DNA of 64,000 nucleotides. Origin: Candidatus Omnitrophota bacterium (GTDB taxonomy: Bacteria > Omnitrophota > Gorgyraeia > JAUYCX01). The position numbers and the translations under genes are program-made. Positions within the stretch are counted from its first letter, which is position 1. Every line of letters starts with the position of its first letter. Below are positions 15,600 through 23,682 of this stretch, in pieces. The DNA is taken from the NCBI GenBank assembly GCA_030692045.1, contig JAUYCX010000035.1, forward strand, positions 280,100-344,099, written 5' to 3'. The notes beneath the pieces were generated by a model. That model was not told the DNA's origin. It did no database searches and worked only from the letters and a program-made list of their open reading frames with translations.

Positions 15600-17450
15600 T
15601 CAAGACAAACCCAGAAGTTTTTTTACCTCCCCTACCTCTAAAACCTCTTTTTCCAAAAGACTTTGGGCCAAAATTTTAAGTTTATCCTTATTCGCTGTAA
15701 GTAAGGTTTTTGCTTTTGAATATGCCTCATCCACTAACCGACGCACTTCTTCATCAATTGCCTTGGCAGTCTCTTCGCTGTAATCCTTTTCTTCCGCAAT
15801 ATCTCGTCCTAAAAATATTGGTCCGTGGCGGCGACCCAAGGTTATATGGCCTAATCTTTCGCTCATACCAAATTCACAAACCATTTTTCTGGCGATTTCA
15901 GTAGCATTTTCCAAATCATTTTCTGCGCCGGTAGTAATGTCCTCTAAATTTATTTCCTCTGAAACACGGCCACCCAATGCTACGGTTAATTTTCCCATTA
16001 ATTCCTTTTTGCTCCAATAATGCCTGTCTTCTAAAGGCGGTGTGAGGGTATATCCGCCAGTCATTCCGCGCGGGATAATGGAAACCTTGCTCATTGGGTC
16101 AACCTCGGGAATTAAAAGTGATAAAAGAGCGTGGCCACTTTCATGATAGACGGTTATTTCCTTTTCTTTCTGAGATGTCACCTTGCTCTTTTTCTCTGGT
16201 CCAATCATTACCCTTTCAATAGCTGCTTCCAATTCAGCCGTCTCTACATTTTCTTTATTCCGACGAGCAGCTAAGAGTGCCGCCTCATTACACAAATTTG
16301 CCAAATCCGCACCTGAAAAATATACTGTCTGACGGGCAATTGATTTTAAATCCACATCGGGAGCTAATTTTATTTTCCTCGTGTGCACTTTTAAAATCTC
16401 TTCCCGACCAGCAATATCAGCTAAATTCACCACAATGTGCCGGTCAAATCTTCCCGGACGTAGTAACGCAGGGTCAAGAGTATCAGGCCTATTGGTTGCG
16501 GCAATTAAAATTAAACCTTCCTGCGTATCAAACCCATCCATTTCCACTAACAAAGCATTTAGGGTTTGCTCCCTCTCATCATGTCCACCGCCAATTCCGG
16601 CAAACCTTAATCTGCCCACAGCATCAATTTCATCAATAAAGATAATACTTCCCCTGCCAGAGGCTTTAGCGGCTTTTCGTCCTTGCGAAAATAAATCTCG
16701 AACACGCGAAGCCCCCACTCCTACAAACATTTCCACAAAATCAGAACCACTTATAGAAAAAAAGGGAACACTTGCTTCTCCAGCTACTGCTTTAGCCAAA
16801 AGTGTCTTGCCGCAACCAGGCGGACCAATTAATAAAACGCCCTTGGGAATTTTACCGCCTAATCTTTGGAATTTTTTAGGGTCCTTTAAAAACTCAATAA
16901 CCTCTTGAAGCTCCTCTTTAGCCTCATCCACGCCTGCCACGTCTTTAAAGGTAACCTTCTGTCCGTCAGTATCAGTGGCTAAGCGCGCCCGGGCCATTCC
17001 AAAAGACCAGAGTTTATTTCCTAACTGGTTGCCCCTATAAGAGAAAAACCACAGGAAAAGTACAAACAAAAGCATTGGTCCCAAGGAAAAAAGCAAATTT
17101 GCCCATATTGTGCGTGGTGGCTTAATGGAAAAATCTGCTACATTTTCACGGATAACATCCATAATCTTTTCATCTTGATCAGGGATATTCACAAAAAATT
17201 TTGTTCCGTCGCTAAAATCTCCCTGCATGACATTATCAATCTTAGCTAATGATTTTATCTTGCCAGTCTGGGAGTTAGACCGCAAATCTCGATAAAATTC
17301 AGCGTAACTAATCTCTTTTGGTCCTACTCCAATTGTCGTAGAATAAAGACCGAAAATATAAATTGCAACCAGAGAAAAGACTACCCAGAACACAAAATTA
17401 CGGTTCAAATTTTTCTTTTTTAAAGGTGTTTTTTTAGAATTATTTTCCAT
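15600..17450 (-). CDS. ftsH: ATP-dependent zinc metalloprotease FtsH
   Basis: Membrane-anchored AAA+ protease that degrades misfolded and regulatory membrane proteins. The 616 residues show a cytoplasmic N-terminus, membrane helices near 20-40 and 115-137, Walker A GPPGCGKT at 209-216, the pore/sensor region with [10 protein letters not shown], the second-region-of-homology arginines in RPGRFDRHI, and the zinc site HESGH at 436-440. All key residues are present. Confidence 0.97.
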   Translation of the reverse strand: MENNSKKTPLKKKNLNRNFVFWVVFSLVAIYIFGLYSTTIGVGPKEISYAEFYRDLRSNSQTGKIKSLAKIDNVMQGDFSDGTKFFVNIPDQDEKIMDVIRENVADFSIKPPRTIWANLLFSLGPMLLFVLFLWFFSYRGNQLGNKLWSFGMARARLATDTDGQKVTFKDVAGVDEAKEELQEVIEFLKDPKKFQRLGGKIPKGVLLIGPPGCGKTLLAKAVAGEASVPFFSISGSDFVEMFVGVGASRVRDLFSQGRKAAKASGRGSIIFIDEIDAVGRLRFAGIGGGHDEREQTLNALLVEMDGFDTQEGLILIAATNRPDTLDPALLRPGRFDRHIVVNLADIAGREEILKVHTRKIKLAPDVDLKSIARQTVYFSGADLANLCNEAALLAARRNKENVETAELEAAIERVMIGPEKKSKVTSQKEKEITVYHESGHALLSLLIPEVDPMSKVSIIPRGMTGGYTLTPPLEDRHYWSKKELMGKLTVALGGRVSEEINLEDITTGAENDLENATEIARKMVCEFGMSERLGHITLGRRHGPIFLGRDIAEEKDYSEETAKAIDEEVRRLVDEAYSKAKTLLTANKDKLKILAQSLLEKEVLEVGEVKKLLGLS

Positions 17451-17513
17451 ACCAAGGTTTCTCCTTTATCTGCCTAATTTATGCTATTTATTATATATTA
17501 TTTTTAATTAAAA

Positions 17514-18527
17514 TCAAGGGTTTCTTAGGGTTAAGACAATTCTATCCCTTAATTTAGAAACTGAAATTTGGCGGGGTAAATTCAAAATAGAGCCAGAATG
17601 GCTTTCATAAATCAAGTCCTCAATTTCTTGCCAATGCTTAAAGGTAAACCTTCGAGTGGTACCGATTAATCTTTCAATTGCCAATCGAAATACCATCCTT
17701 TGCAGTCCTTTGTGGAGTTTAAGAAATTTATTTAAATCTAAACTTAAGATTTTTTTGGAAAGTCTTAGTTTACATTTTTTTAATGAGTTCTGCCCCAAAT
17801 ATTCAATTAGGTCATAGTCCTGTGCAGAAATTTTAGCTAAATTAACCAATGCCTGTTTAATCTGGGGGTTATATTCCTTTTTAATAATCGGCAAAAGCTT
17901 ATTTCTTATTTTATTTCTAAAGAATTTTACCTGATTATTTGTGGCATCTCTTCTGGGTTTAATTTTTAGTTTTTTAAGAAAGATTTCAATGTCTTTGCGT
18001 TCAGTTTCAATTAATGGCCTGATAAGAGTAAATCCCCTGATATTCCTTACCGGAAAAATTGAGCATAAACCATAAAGACCGCAGCCTCTAATAATTCGCA
18101 TTAATACTGTTTCAGCTTGGTCGTCCTTTGTGTGGCCCAAGGCAATTTTATCAGCCTTAATAGCCTTGGCAGTGTTAATTAAAAAATCCAAACGTATATT
18201 TCTTGCAATTTCTTCCAAAGAACCCTTTGAGGCAAACTTTTTAATATTTATTCTTTTGACCTTGATTGGGATATTCAAATTATTAGCTATGCCTTTAACA
18301 AATACAAGGTCTTGAAAAGAATCTCTTCGCAGCATATGGTCTAAATGAGCAATATAAAGCTTTAAACCAAAAAAATCTTGCAGCAATTTTAGGCTATACA
18401 ATAATACAATCGAATCCGGCCCGCCTGAAACAGCAATTAAAACCTTATCACCAAACGAAAGCATATGATGTTTAATAATAGTTTGTTTTACTTTTTGGAT
18501 GAATTGCATTTGGTATTGATTTGGCAA
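17514..18527 (-). CDS. tilS: tRNA(Ile)-lysidine synthase
   Basis: Converts C34 of the CAU-anticodon isoleucine tRNA to lysidine. The PP-loop SGGPDS lies at residues 34-39, followed by HLDHMLR and the HTKDDQAETVLMRIIRGCGL motif. Length (337) indicates the shorter form lacking much of the C-terminal domain. A CAU-anticodon tRNA gene lies 7 bases upstream, reading in the same direction. Confidence 0.93.
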   Translation of the reverse strand: MPNQYQMQFIQKVKQTIIKHHMLSFGDKVLIAVSGGPDSIVLLYSLKLLQDFFGLKLYIAHLDHMLRRDSFQDLVFVKGIANNLNIPIKVKRINIKKFASKGSLEEIARNIRLDFLINTAKAIKADKIALGHTKDDQAETVLMRIIRGCGLYGLCSIFPVRNIRGFTLIRPLIETERKDIEIFLKKLKIKPRRDATNNQVKFFRNKIRNKLLPIIKKEYNPQIKQALVNLAKISAQDYDLIEYLGQNSLKKCKLRLSKKILSLDLNKFLKLHKGLQRMVFRLAIERLIGTTRRFTFKHWQEIEDLIYESHSGSILNLPRQISVSKLRDRIVLTLRNP

Positions 18528-18534
18528 GATTGTT

Positions 18535-18612
18535 TGGTGGCTGGGGAGGGAGTTGAACCCTCGACTCCGCGGGTATGAGCCGCGTGCTCTAATCCAGCTG
18601 AGCTACCCAGCC
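18535..18612 (-). tRNA. tRNA with CAT anticodon (Met or Ile2)
   Basis: Cloverleaf with acceptor GGCTGGG/CCCAGCC, D stem GCTC/GAGC, anticodon stem CGCGG/CCGCG around CTCATAC, T arm GAGGG-TTCAACT-CCCTC, A73 and encoded CCA. G1-C72 rules out the initiator. Elongator Met and lysidine-modified Ile2 both carry CAT; the position next to tilS hints at Ile2, whereas U4-A69 in the acceptor is less like E. coli Ile2. C38 in the loop is unusual. Confidence 0.9.
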
Positions 18613-18663
18613 AAATTAAAATAATCTAATTTATTAATTCAAAATCTTTTGATAGCAATATGA

Positions 18664-18969
18664 TTAATAAGTAACTTTGGCGTTTATTGTGTCTGTACCA
18701 CCAGGCCCTGTACCTGTCTCTCGAGTTACAACAGCATTCATTCCTTCTTCAGACACTGGTGGTGGTGGAGGCTGACCTAAGAAATAATGCATAAAATTTT
18801 TCCAAAAACCTGCCTCAGCCACATATTGGGCTTTAATCCTTTTAATCTGATGCTCTGTAAGTAATGCCTGATTGGTCATTAAATTTAACATAGCAATTGC
18901 AATAATTGACAAAAGCAGAATAAAAACTATCACTGTAACCAAAGCAACTCCAGTTAAATTTTTATTCAT
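18664..18969 (-). CDS. PilX-like pilus assembly/prepilin-type protein
   Basis: A 101-residue protein with a short basic start, one hydrophobic helix (GVALVTVIVFILLLSIIAIA) and an EAGF-containing amphipathic region near residue 53, the pattern of PilX/minor-pilin N-termini. A proline run (QPPPPPV) leads into a short tail without recognisable domain. It overlaps the upstream winged-helix gene by four bases. It is shorter than typical PilX, so it may be a truncated or specialised minor pilin. Confidence 0.55.
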   Translation of the reverse strand: MNKNLTGVALVTVIVFILLLSIIAIAMLNLMTNQALLTEHQIKRIKAQYVAEAGFWKNFMHYFLGQPPPPPVSEEGMNAVVTRETGTGPGGTDTINAKVTY

Positions 18970-19178
18970 TGAACCTCCAATTTTCTTAAGGCAATACTAA
19001 AATCCCTCTCTACTTCTTGTAAGATAACATGGCCCTCTCTGGCTAACCACCCCACACTCATTAATACCAAATCGCGCGGCTTATCAATACCCTTAACCAT
19101 TTCAGAAAGCCTTGCCTCTCCGTGCTGGTCAAGGTAATGCCAAATTTCTCCGGCAACAATTCCTATTTCTGTAATCAT
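18966..19178 (-). CDS. small winged-helix protein (DUF2582-like)
   Basis: A 70-residue protein (GIVAGEIWHYLDQHGEARLSEM, then LVLMSVGWLAREGHV) matching the small winged helix-turn-helix family DUF2582. Such proteins are probably DNA- or protein-binding regulators of unknown target. It is coupled by ATGA overlap to the PilX-like gene and has a clear purine-rich ribosome site (GGAGGTGC). Confidence 0.7.
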   Translation of the reverse strand: MITEIGIVAGEIWHYLDQHGEARLSEMVKGIDKPRDLVLMSVGWLAREGHVILQEVERDFSIALRKLEVQ

Positions 19179-19191
19179 TTCTTTGCACCTC

Positions 19192-19290
19192 CTTCAATGA
19201 GACCCAAACTTACGGAATGGAATGAACGTAAGTTTGTTGGTCGAATTGAATCCTTGACATTTTAGATGTCAAGGATTAAGTTAAACTATC
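19192..19290. repeat. TTCG...CTCATT palindromic repeat with nested hairpin
   Basis: Read on the minus strand the element starts ATTCGACC and ends GGTCTCATT, with the inner arms AAACTTACG/CGTAAGTTT. A second perfect hairpin, AATCCTTGACAT/ATGTCAAGGATT (19249-19260 and 19266-19277), adjoins. Related elements occur at 31.97, 44.16, 44.35 and 47.45 kb with the same end bases but different arms. Confidence 0.6.
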
Positions 19291-19325
19291 AAAACTTATC
19301 TCTCTCTCGTCCATAAGCCGTGGCT

Positions 19326-19559
19326 TCATTTAACCCCCTCATTTTTTATATAGCTACTGCATCTGGGACACACAGAAATCAAATCTTGCTGAAAATCAAA
19401 AAATAAATAAGCACAAACAGGGCACTGCGTCAGAAACTCTGCTGAAGAGTCAAAATCTTTTGACTTAATATTATTACTTAATACCCACTCCCCAAATAAA
19501 ATTAAAATTATAAGGACGCAGAAAAATGCAATTGCAAATGAAAAGTCTAAGCTTATCAT
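19326..19559 (-). CDS. small membrane protein with zinc-ribbon-like tail
   Basis: A 77-residue protein of unknown function. One membrane helix (residues ~6-27) precedes a cytoplasmic or periplasmic tail with two Cys pairs, CPVC and CPRC, 20 residues apart, suggesting a zinc ribbon. It overlaps the TonB-like gene by four bases and is the last gene of the ExbB/ExbD-type operon. Confidence 0.6.
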   Translation of the reverse strand: MISLDFSFAIAFFCVLIILILFGEWVLSNNIKSKDFDSSAEFLTQCPVCAYLFFDFQQDLISVCPRCSSYIKNEGVK

Positions 19560-20029
19560 TCAACCTTCAATTTCAATTCTATTCTCTCCCATTTCTTGGG
19601 TTCAAACTGAGGCTGTTTAACACTGGCTTGAATTTTAGACTTCCTTTCCTCTACTAAGAATTTATTTAGCTGCTTTGTTTGAGATTGCATAGCTTTAATC
19701 GGCTGCAGCGGTTTGAAAGAATTAAAACTTAAATAATCAAAGCTAAGGGTTTTAAGCGAATTAGAAGTTGGGGGTGTCTTAAATTCAACTAACGAAATCT
19801 TTGTTTTAAAATTGTTATGTAAATGTTGCTTTCCAGATGAGCCAGGAGATAAATTCAAATCTGACTTTCCTAAGAAAGAACCCAAGAAAGAAACTGCAAT
19901 TGCGGGTGTCGTAACCAAGGAATTGTTAAAAGTAAAGTAAACAACATAAAATAATAACATATGCCCTGCGATTGAAACAATCAAAAGCCTATTGAATAAT
20001 GAACTCATTCTTATAAGATAAGACTCCAT
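19556..20029 (-). CDS. TonB/TolA-like single-helix envelope protein
   Basis: A 157-residue protein with one N-terminal membrane helix (RLLIVSIAGHMLLFYVVYF), whose SxxxH-type pattern is the ExbBD/TolQR-contacting helix of TonB and TolA proteins. The rest is a polar periplasmic stretch. No C-terminal TonB domain is visible, so it may be a shortened energy transducer. It follows exbD by 9 bases. Confidence 0.55.
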   Translation of the reverse strand: MESYLIRMSSLFNRLLIVSIAGHMLLFYVVYFTFNNSLVTTPAIAVSFLGSFLGKSDLNLSPGSSGKQHLHNNFKTKISLVEFKTPPTSNSLKTLSFDYLSFNSFKPLQPIKAMQSQTKQLNKFLVEERKSKIQASVKQPQFEPKKWERIELKLKVE

Positions 20030-20038
20030 TGGTTTATA

Positions 20039-20440
20039 TTATTCTTGGTTAGTGGCTATATTTATCTTATCTAAACCCGCATCACGACATAAATCCCAAA
20101 CATCAACAATTCTTCCTAAAGATGCACGTCTATCTGCCTTAATTAATAATGGGGCATTCTTCTTAGCTGCAATTCTTAGAGCTTTTTCTAATTCCTTTAA
20201 ATTTATTACTCTATTATTAAGATAAATTACGTTTTCGCTGGAAATTATGATTATAACATTTTCTTCTTGGATAACCTCGCTTGTTACAGCACGGGGAAGA
20301 TTTATTTTTATGCCAGATTGAAAAACAAATGATGATGTAAGCATAAAAAATATCAAAAGCTGAAATACCATATCGATAAGCGGGGCGATATCAATTTGGC
20401 CAAGCCCATGCTCTAATTTAGTGTGACGTTTAAATTTCAT
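20039..20440 (-). CDS. ExbD/TolR-family biopolymer transport protein
   Basis: Start chosen at the internal Met (MKFKRHTKLEHG), because the longer ORF reads back into the upstream motor gene. About 133 residues: one membrane helix with the proton-path Asp in IAPLIDMVFQLLIFFMLTSSF, then a periplasmic domain ending in ALLIKADRRASLGRIVDVWDLCRDAG, all typical of ExbD/TolR. It works with the adjacent TolQ/ExbB-like protein as a proton-driven motor. Confidence 0.9.
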   Translation of the reverse strand: MKFKRHTKLEHGLGQIDIAPLIDMVFQLLIFFMLTSSFVFQSGIKINLPRAVTSEVIQEENVIIIISSENVIYLNNRVINLKELEKALRIAAKKNAPLLIKADRRASLGRIVDVWDLCRDAGLDKINIATNQE

Positions 20441-20450
20441 CTTATTTAAT

Positions 20451-21107
20451 TTATTTTGCTTTAAGCTGTTCTGATGACTGAGCAAAGAAATTCACTAATT
20501 CCGTAGATGCCCTTTCTATATCTATCACAATATTGTTAATAACACTAACTAAATAGTTGTAAGCTACATACGCGGGTATCGCTACGATTAAGCCAGCCAC
20601 TGTTGTAAGCAACGCTTCCCAAATTCCTCCTGCAAGGTCTCCGGGACTTACCGGATTTAAAGATGCGGATTTTATCTGTATAGTCTGGAAACACCTTACC
20701 ATTCCGGTTACAGTACCTAAAAGCCCGAGCAAAGGCGAGATGTGTGCAATTGTTGCCAAGGCATTAAGTTTTTTTTCCAAACGGGGTATCTCGTAAAGGG
20801 AAGCATCCTCCATTGCCTCTTCTATCTCATCGCGGCTTCTATCGTATTTTAAAATTCCTGCCTTTAAGATACGGGCAATGGGAGCAGTTGTCTTATCGCA
20901 GTGATTAATTGCCTCCTTGATTTTATTTCGCCTTAAACTATCAAATAAAGAGCTGAGGAATTTTCCTGTATCAATTTTTATACTATGCAACTGCAGTAAT
21001 TTCTCCAAGATAATCGCCAAGCCAAAGACGGAACACAAAAGTATGGGCCACATAATTGGACCACCAGCTAAGAAAATCTTCCAGGCACTCATCTTCCACA
21101 AATCCAT
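20451..21107 (-). CDS. MotA/TolQ/ExbB-family proton channel protein
   Basis: A 218-residue inner-membrane protein with three membrane segments. The conserved ISPLLGLLGTVTGMV loop/helix and GGIWEALLTTVAGLIVAIPAY segment carry the channel Thr residues. With the ExbD-like and TonB-like genes it forms a Tol- or Ton-type energy-transducing complex. The large TPR gene lies 12 bases upstream. Confidence 0.92.
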   Translation of the reverse strand: MDLWKMSAWKIFLAGGPIMWPILLCSVFGLAIILEKLLQLHSIKIDTGKFLSSLFDSLRRNKIKEAINHCDKTTAPIARILKAGILKYDRSRDEIEEAMEDASLYEIPRLEKKLNALATIAHISPLLGLLGTVTGMVRCFQTIQIKSASLNPVSPGDLAGGIWEALLTTVAGLIVAIPAYVAYNYLVSVINNIVIDIERASTELVNFFAQSSEQLKAK

Positions 21108-21119
21108 TTAACCCCCCTT

Positions 21120-23612
21120 TTAGTTTTTCAAGTTTCTATTTATCCAATCCAACCTTTCCTGAGCAAATTTTGCCTCTTCAATATTTGAAGTGGCAATTTT
21201 TTCATAAATCTTTTTAGCTTCTTGCCAATCATTCTTATCCTCGAAAATCCTGGCAACCCTCAAGTAACTCTTTACCACCCAAAAGTTTTCATCTGGATAA
21301 AGATACGTAACCTTTAAGTAGCCCTCTATGGCTTTATTTAAATCTCCTTTTGATTCCATCAAATCAGCAATCTCAAACTGAATTTGTGCATCAGTTGTTT
21401 CAAGCGTCGCAATGTACTTAGCAGTCAATGCTCTCTCTTTGAAAGTAACTGCCTTATCAGAGTCGCCTTGTGATTTATAAATTTGAGCTAATTTTATAAA
21501 AGCTAATTTAGAAAAATCAGGATAATCTAGAGCAATTGATTCATAAGCTTTAATAGCGGTATTTAAATCTGTTTTGGTTAGAACCCTTGCCTTTGCAAAC
21601 TTTGTATCTACAACTAATTGGGGGTTTGATGTAAGGTCTACTTTGTCTAATTCTTTCATAGCTTCACTGAAATTTCCCATTTCTAAAAAAGCTCTGCCTA
21701 AATTGTAATGGCCCGCATTCACCATATCGGTATCTCTGTAATCATCAATTATTTGTCTAAAATACTTAATGGCAAGATCAAATTTTTTATCCTTCAAATA
21801 GTAATCGCCCAACCAATAAATAGTCTCAAGGCCTATCTTGGTCTTAGGGTATTTATAGAGAATAATTTTAAATTTTTTAAGGGCATCTTTAACCTTGCCT
21901 TGATTAAACATTGTGTTTGCAATCTCGAATTCTGCCCTTTGAACTAAATCGCTCGTTAAGGGATATTCCTTAGCTATTCTTTCAAATATATCAATTGCCT
22001 CTTTGTATCTTTCTAAATGGGAAAGGGCTAAACCTAAATTAAATATTGCCTCAGGTCTTAATTCGCTGTCTCCGGGCAAGGTTTTAATCAGGCTGGTAAA
22101 TTGCTCAACACAAGAAGTAAAATCTCTTTTTTTAAAGTAGGCAGAACCCAAATAATATTGGGCATCCGGAATAAATTTACTCTTAGGAAAATTTGTCTTT
22201 AAAATTTGAAACATTAAAGTAGCCGCATCAATTTTATCCATTTTCAATAAAACTATTCCCTCTTGATATTGAACATAGTCGCTGTAAACGCTATCAGGAA
22301 AGTCTTTTAAAATTCTGTCATAGATTGCCAGGGCTTCAGGAAATACTCCTGTATCCTGATAGGCATCAGCCATCTGGCAGAGTGCGCTTAAACGCATCAT
22401 TTTATCTTGCGAGCTATTGGCAATATTCTTAAAATTTTCAATTGCTTCTAAGGGCCTGCCCAGTTTTAAATTAACCCAACCTAAACCAAAATAAGCCTTC
22501 TCCATTAAATCTGAAGGAAAATTATCTTCAGAGAATCTTTTAAGAATCAGCTTGAAGGTGTCTGCGCTTTCCTGATATTTGGATAAACGATAAAGCACAT
22601 TCGCCTTTCCTAAATATGCATCTGGAAGACGTAAGCTATAAGGGTAACTAATTATCAATTCATCATAAAATCCTAAAGCCTTGTCAAGCTGATCTAATTC
22701 TAAAAATAAATTACCCTTTCCTAATAGGATGTCATCTAAGTCCAAACCATTTTCTTTGGAAAATGCCTCTGCCCCTTCAAAGTTCTTAAGAGACTCGTCG
22801 TATTTATTTAGCTTAAGAAGCGCCCATCCGCAGCTAATTTTAGCCAGACTTTTTATCTTCGCATCCTGCGTTAAAGATATAGCCTTTGCATAGTTTTCTA
22901 AGGCTGCATTTAAATCATCTAAATAATAATTTGCCTCTCCAATATAAAAATAAGCCAAATCGCGTTTCAGTGAAAGCGGATAATTACTTAGGAAAGTAGT
23001 AAATTGTTGTCTGGATTTATCGTATTGCCTTAAATTGTAAAGACACTCGCCTATTTTAAAATTTGCATCTTCTTGTAGATCGCTGTGCTTAAATCCTTTA
23101 GTTAACTTTGTAAATGTATCAAGCGCTTGCTGAAAAAAGCCTTCTTCAAAAAATGCCCAAGCTAATGAATAATTTGCCTGGGCCAAATATGTAGATTTCG
23201 GAAATTCATTTATAAGCTGCTGATAAAATTCCTTAGCTTGTTTATAATCCTTTCCCTTTAAATAAGTTTCTCCCATCCAGAAAAACACCGCGTCTCTAAT
23301 TTCCTTTGCCTCAGCAGAGCCTAACAGACCTTGAAACACGTCAAATGCCTTTAGGTATTGATTTTCGAAAAAATAACACTGGCCGATAAGTAAATTTACC
23401 TGCGCCCTTTTATTCGTTTCTGGGAAATCCTTAAGGAATTTTTCCAGATACCGAAGAGCAACATCGTAAAAGCCATCTTCAAATGCCTTTTGGGCAACAA
23501 AAAACAATTCATCTTCTTTATTATCGGCTGAGTAAGAGAAATTTGTAATTATCCCAAAAAGGAATAATGACAAACAGGCAATTTTTACAAAAAGAAGAAA
23601 TTTCTTATTCAT
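21120..23612 (-). CDS. large TPR-repeat envelope protein
   Basis: About 830 residues when started at MNKKFLLFVK, which gives a clean signal peptide cut near NFSYSA; the upstream in-frame ATG at 23663 adds an implausible leader. The rest is made of roughly twenty tetratricopeptide repeats with the pattern A-x2-F-x7-YP-x8-A-x-Y-x-LG. Smaller periplasmic TPR proteins (CpoB/YbgF) are encoded with tolQ-tolR in many Gram-negatives, so this may be the matching scaffold. It is much longer than CpoB (~260 residues). Confidence 0.8.
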   Translation of the reverse strand: MNKKFLLFVKIACLSLFLFGIITNFSYSADNKEDELFFVAQKAFEDGFYDVALRYLEKFLKDFPETNKRAQVNLLIGQCYFFENQYLKAFDVFQGLLGSAEAKEIRDAVFFWMGETYLKGKDYKQAKEFYQQLINEFPKSTYLAQANYSLAWAFFEEGFFQQALDTFTKLTKGFKHSDLQEDANFKIGECLYNLRQYDKSRQQFTTFLSNYPLSLKRDLAYFYIGEANYYLDDLNAALENYAKAISLTQDAKIKSLAKISCGWALLKLNKYDESLKNFEGAEAFSKENGLDLDDILLGKGNLFLELDQLDKALGFYDELIISYPYSLRLPDAYLGKANVLYRLSKYQESADTFKLILKRFSEDNFPSDLMEKAYFGLGWVNLKLGRPLEAIENFKNIANSSQDKMMRLSALCQMADAYQDTGVFPEALAIYDRILKDFPDSVYSDYVQYQEGIVLLKMDKIDAATLMFQILKTNFPKSKFIPDAQYYLGSAYFKKRDFTSCVEQFTSLIKTLPGDSELRPEAIFNLGLALSHLERYKEAIDIFERIAKEYPLTSDLVQRAEFEIANTMFNQGKVKDALKKFKIILYKYPKTKIGLETIYWLGDYYLKDKKFDLAIKYFRQIIDDYRDTDMVNAGHYNLGRAFLEMGNFSEAMKELDKVDLTSNPQLVVDTKFAKARVLTKTDLNTAIKAYESIALDYPDFSKLAFIKLAQIYKSQGDSDKAVTFKERALTAKYIATLETTDAQIQFEIADLMESKGDLNKAIEGYLKVTYLYPDENFWVVKSYLRVARIFEDKNDWQEAKKIYEKIATSNIEEAKFAQERLDWINRNLKN

Positions 23613-23682
23613 TTTTTTGTTTATTATAACACTTTTAAAGCATATTTCAATACAATAAAACAAGACGACTCAAAAAGAAGAA

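Noticed and set aside
20441..20485. Longer N-terminus for the ExbD-like protein
   Set aside because: The extra residues overlap the upstream channel gene and are not found in ExbD proteins; the internal Met fits the family.
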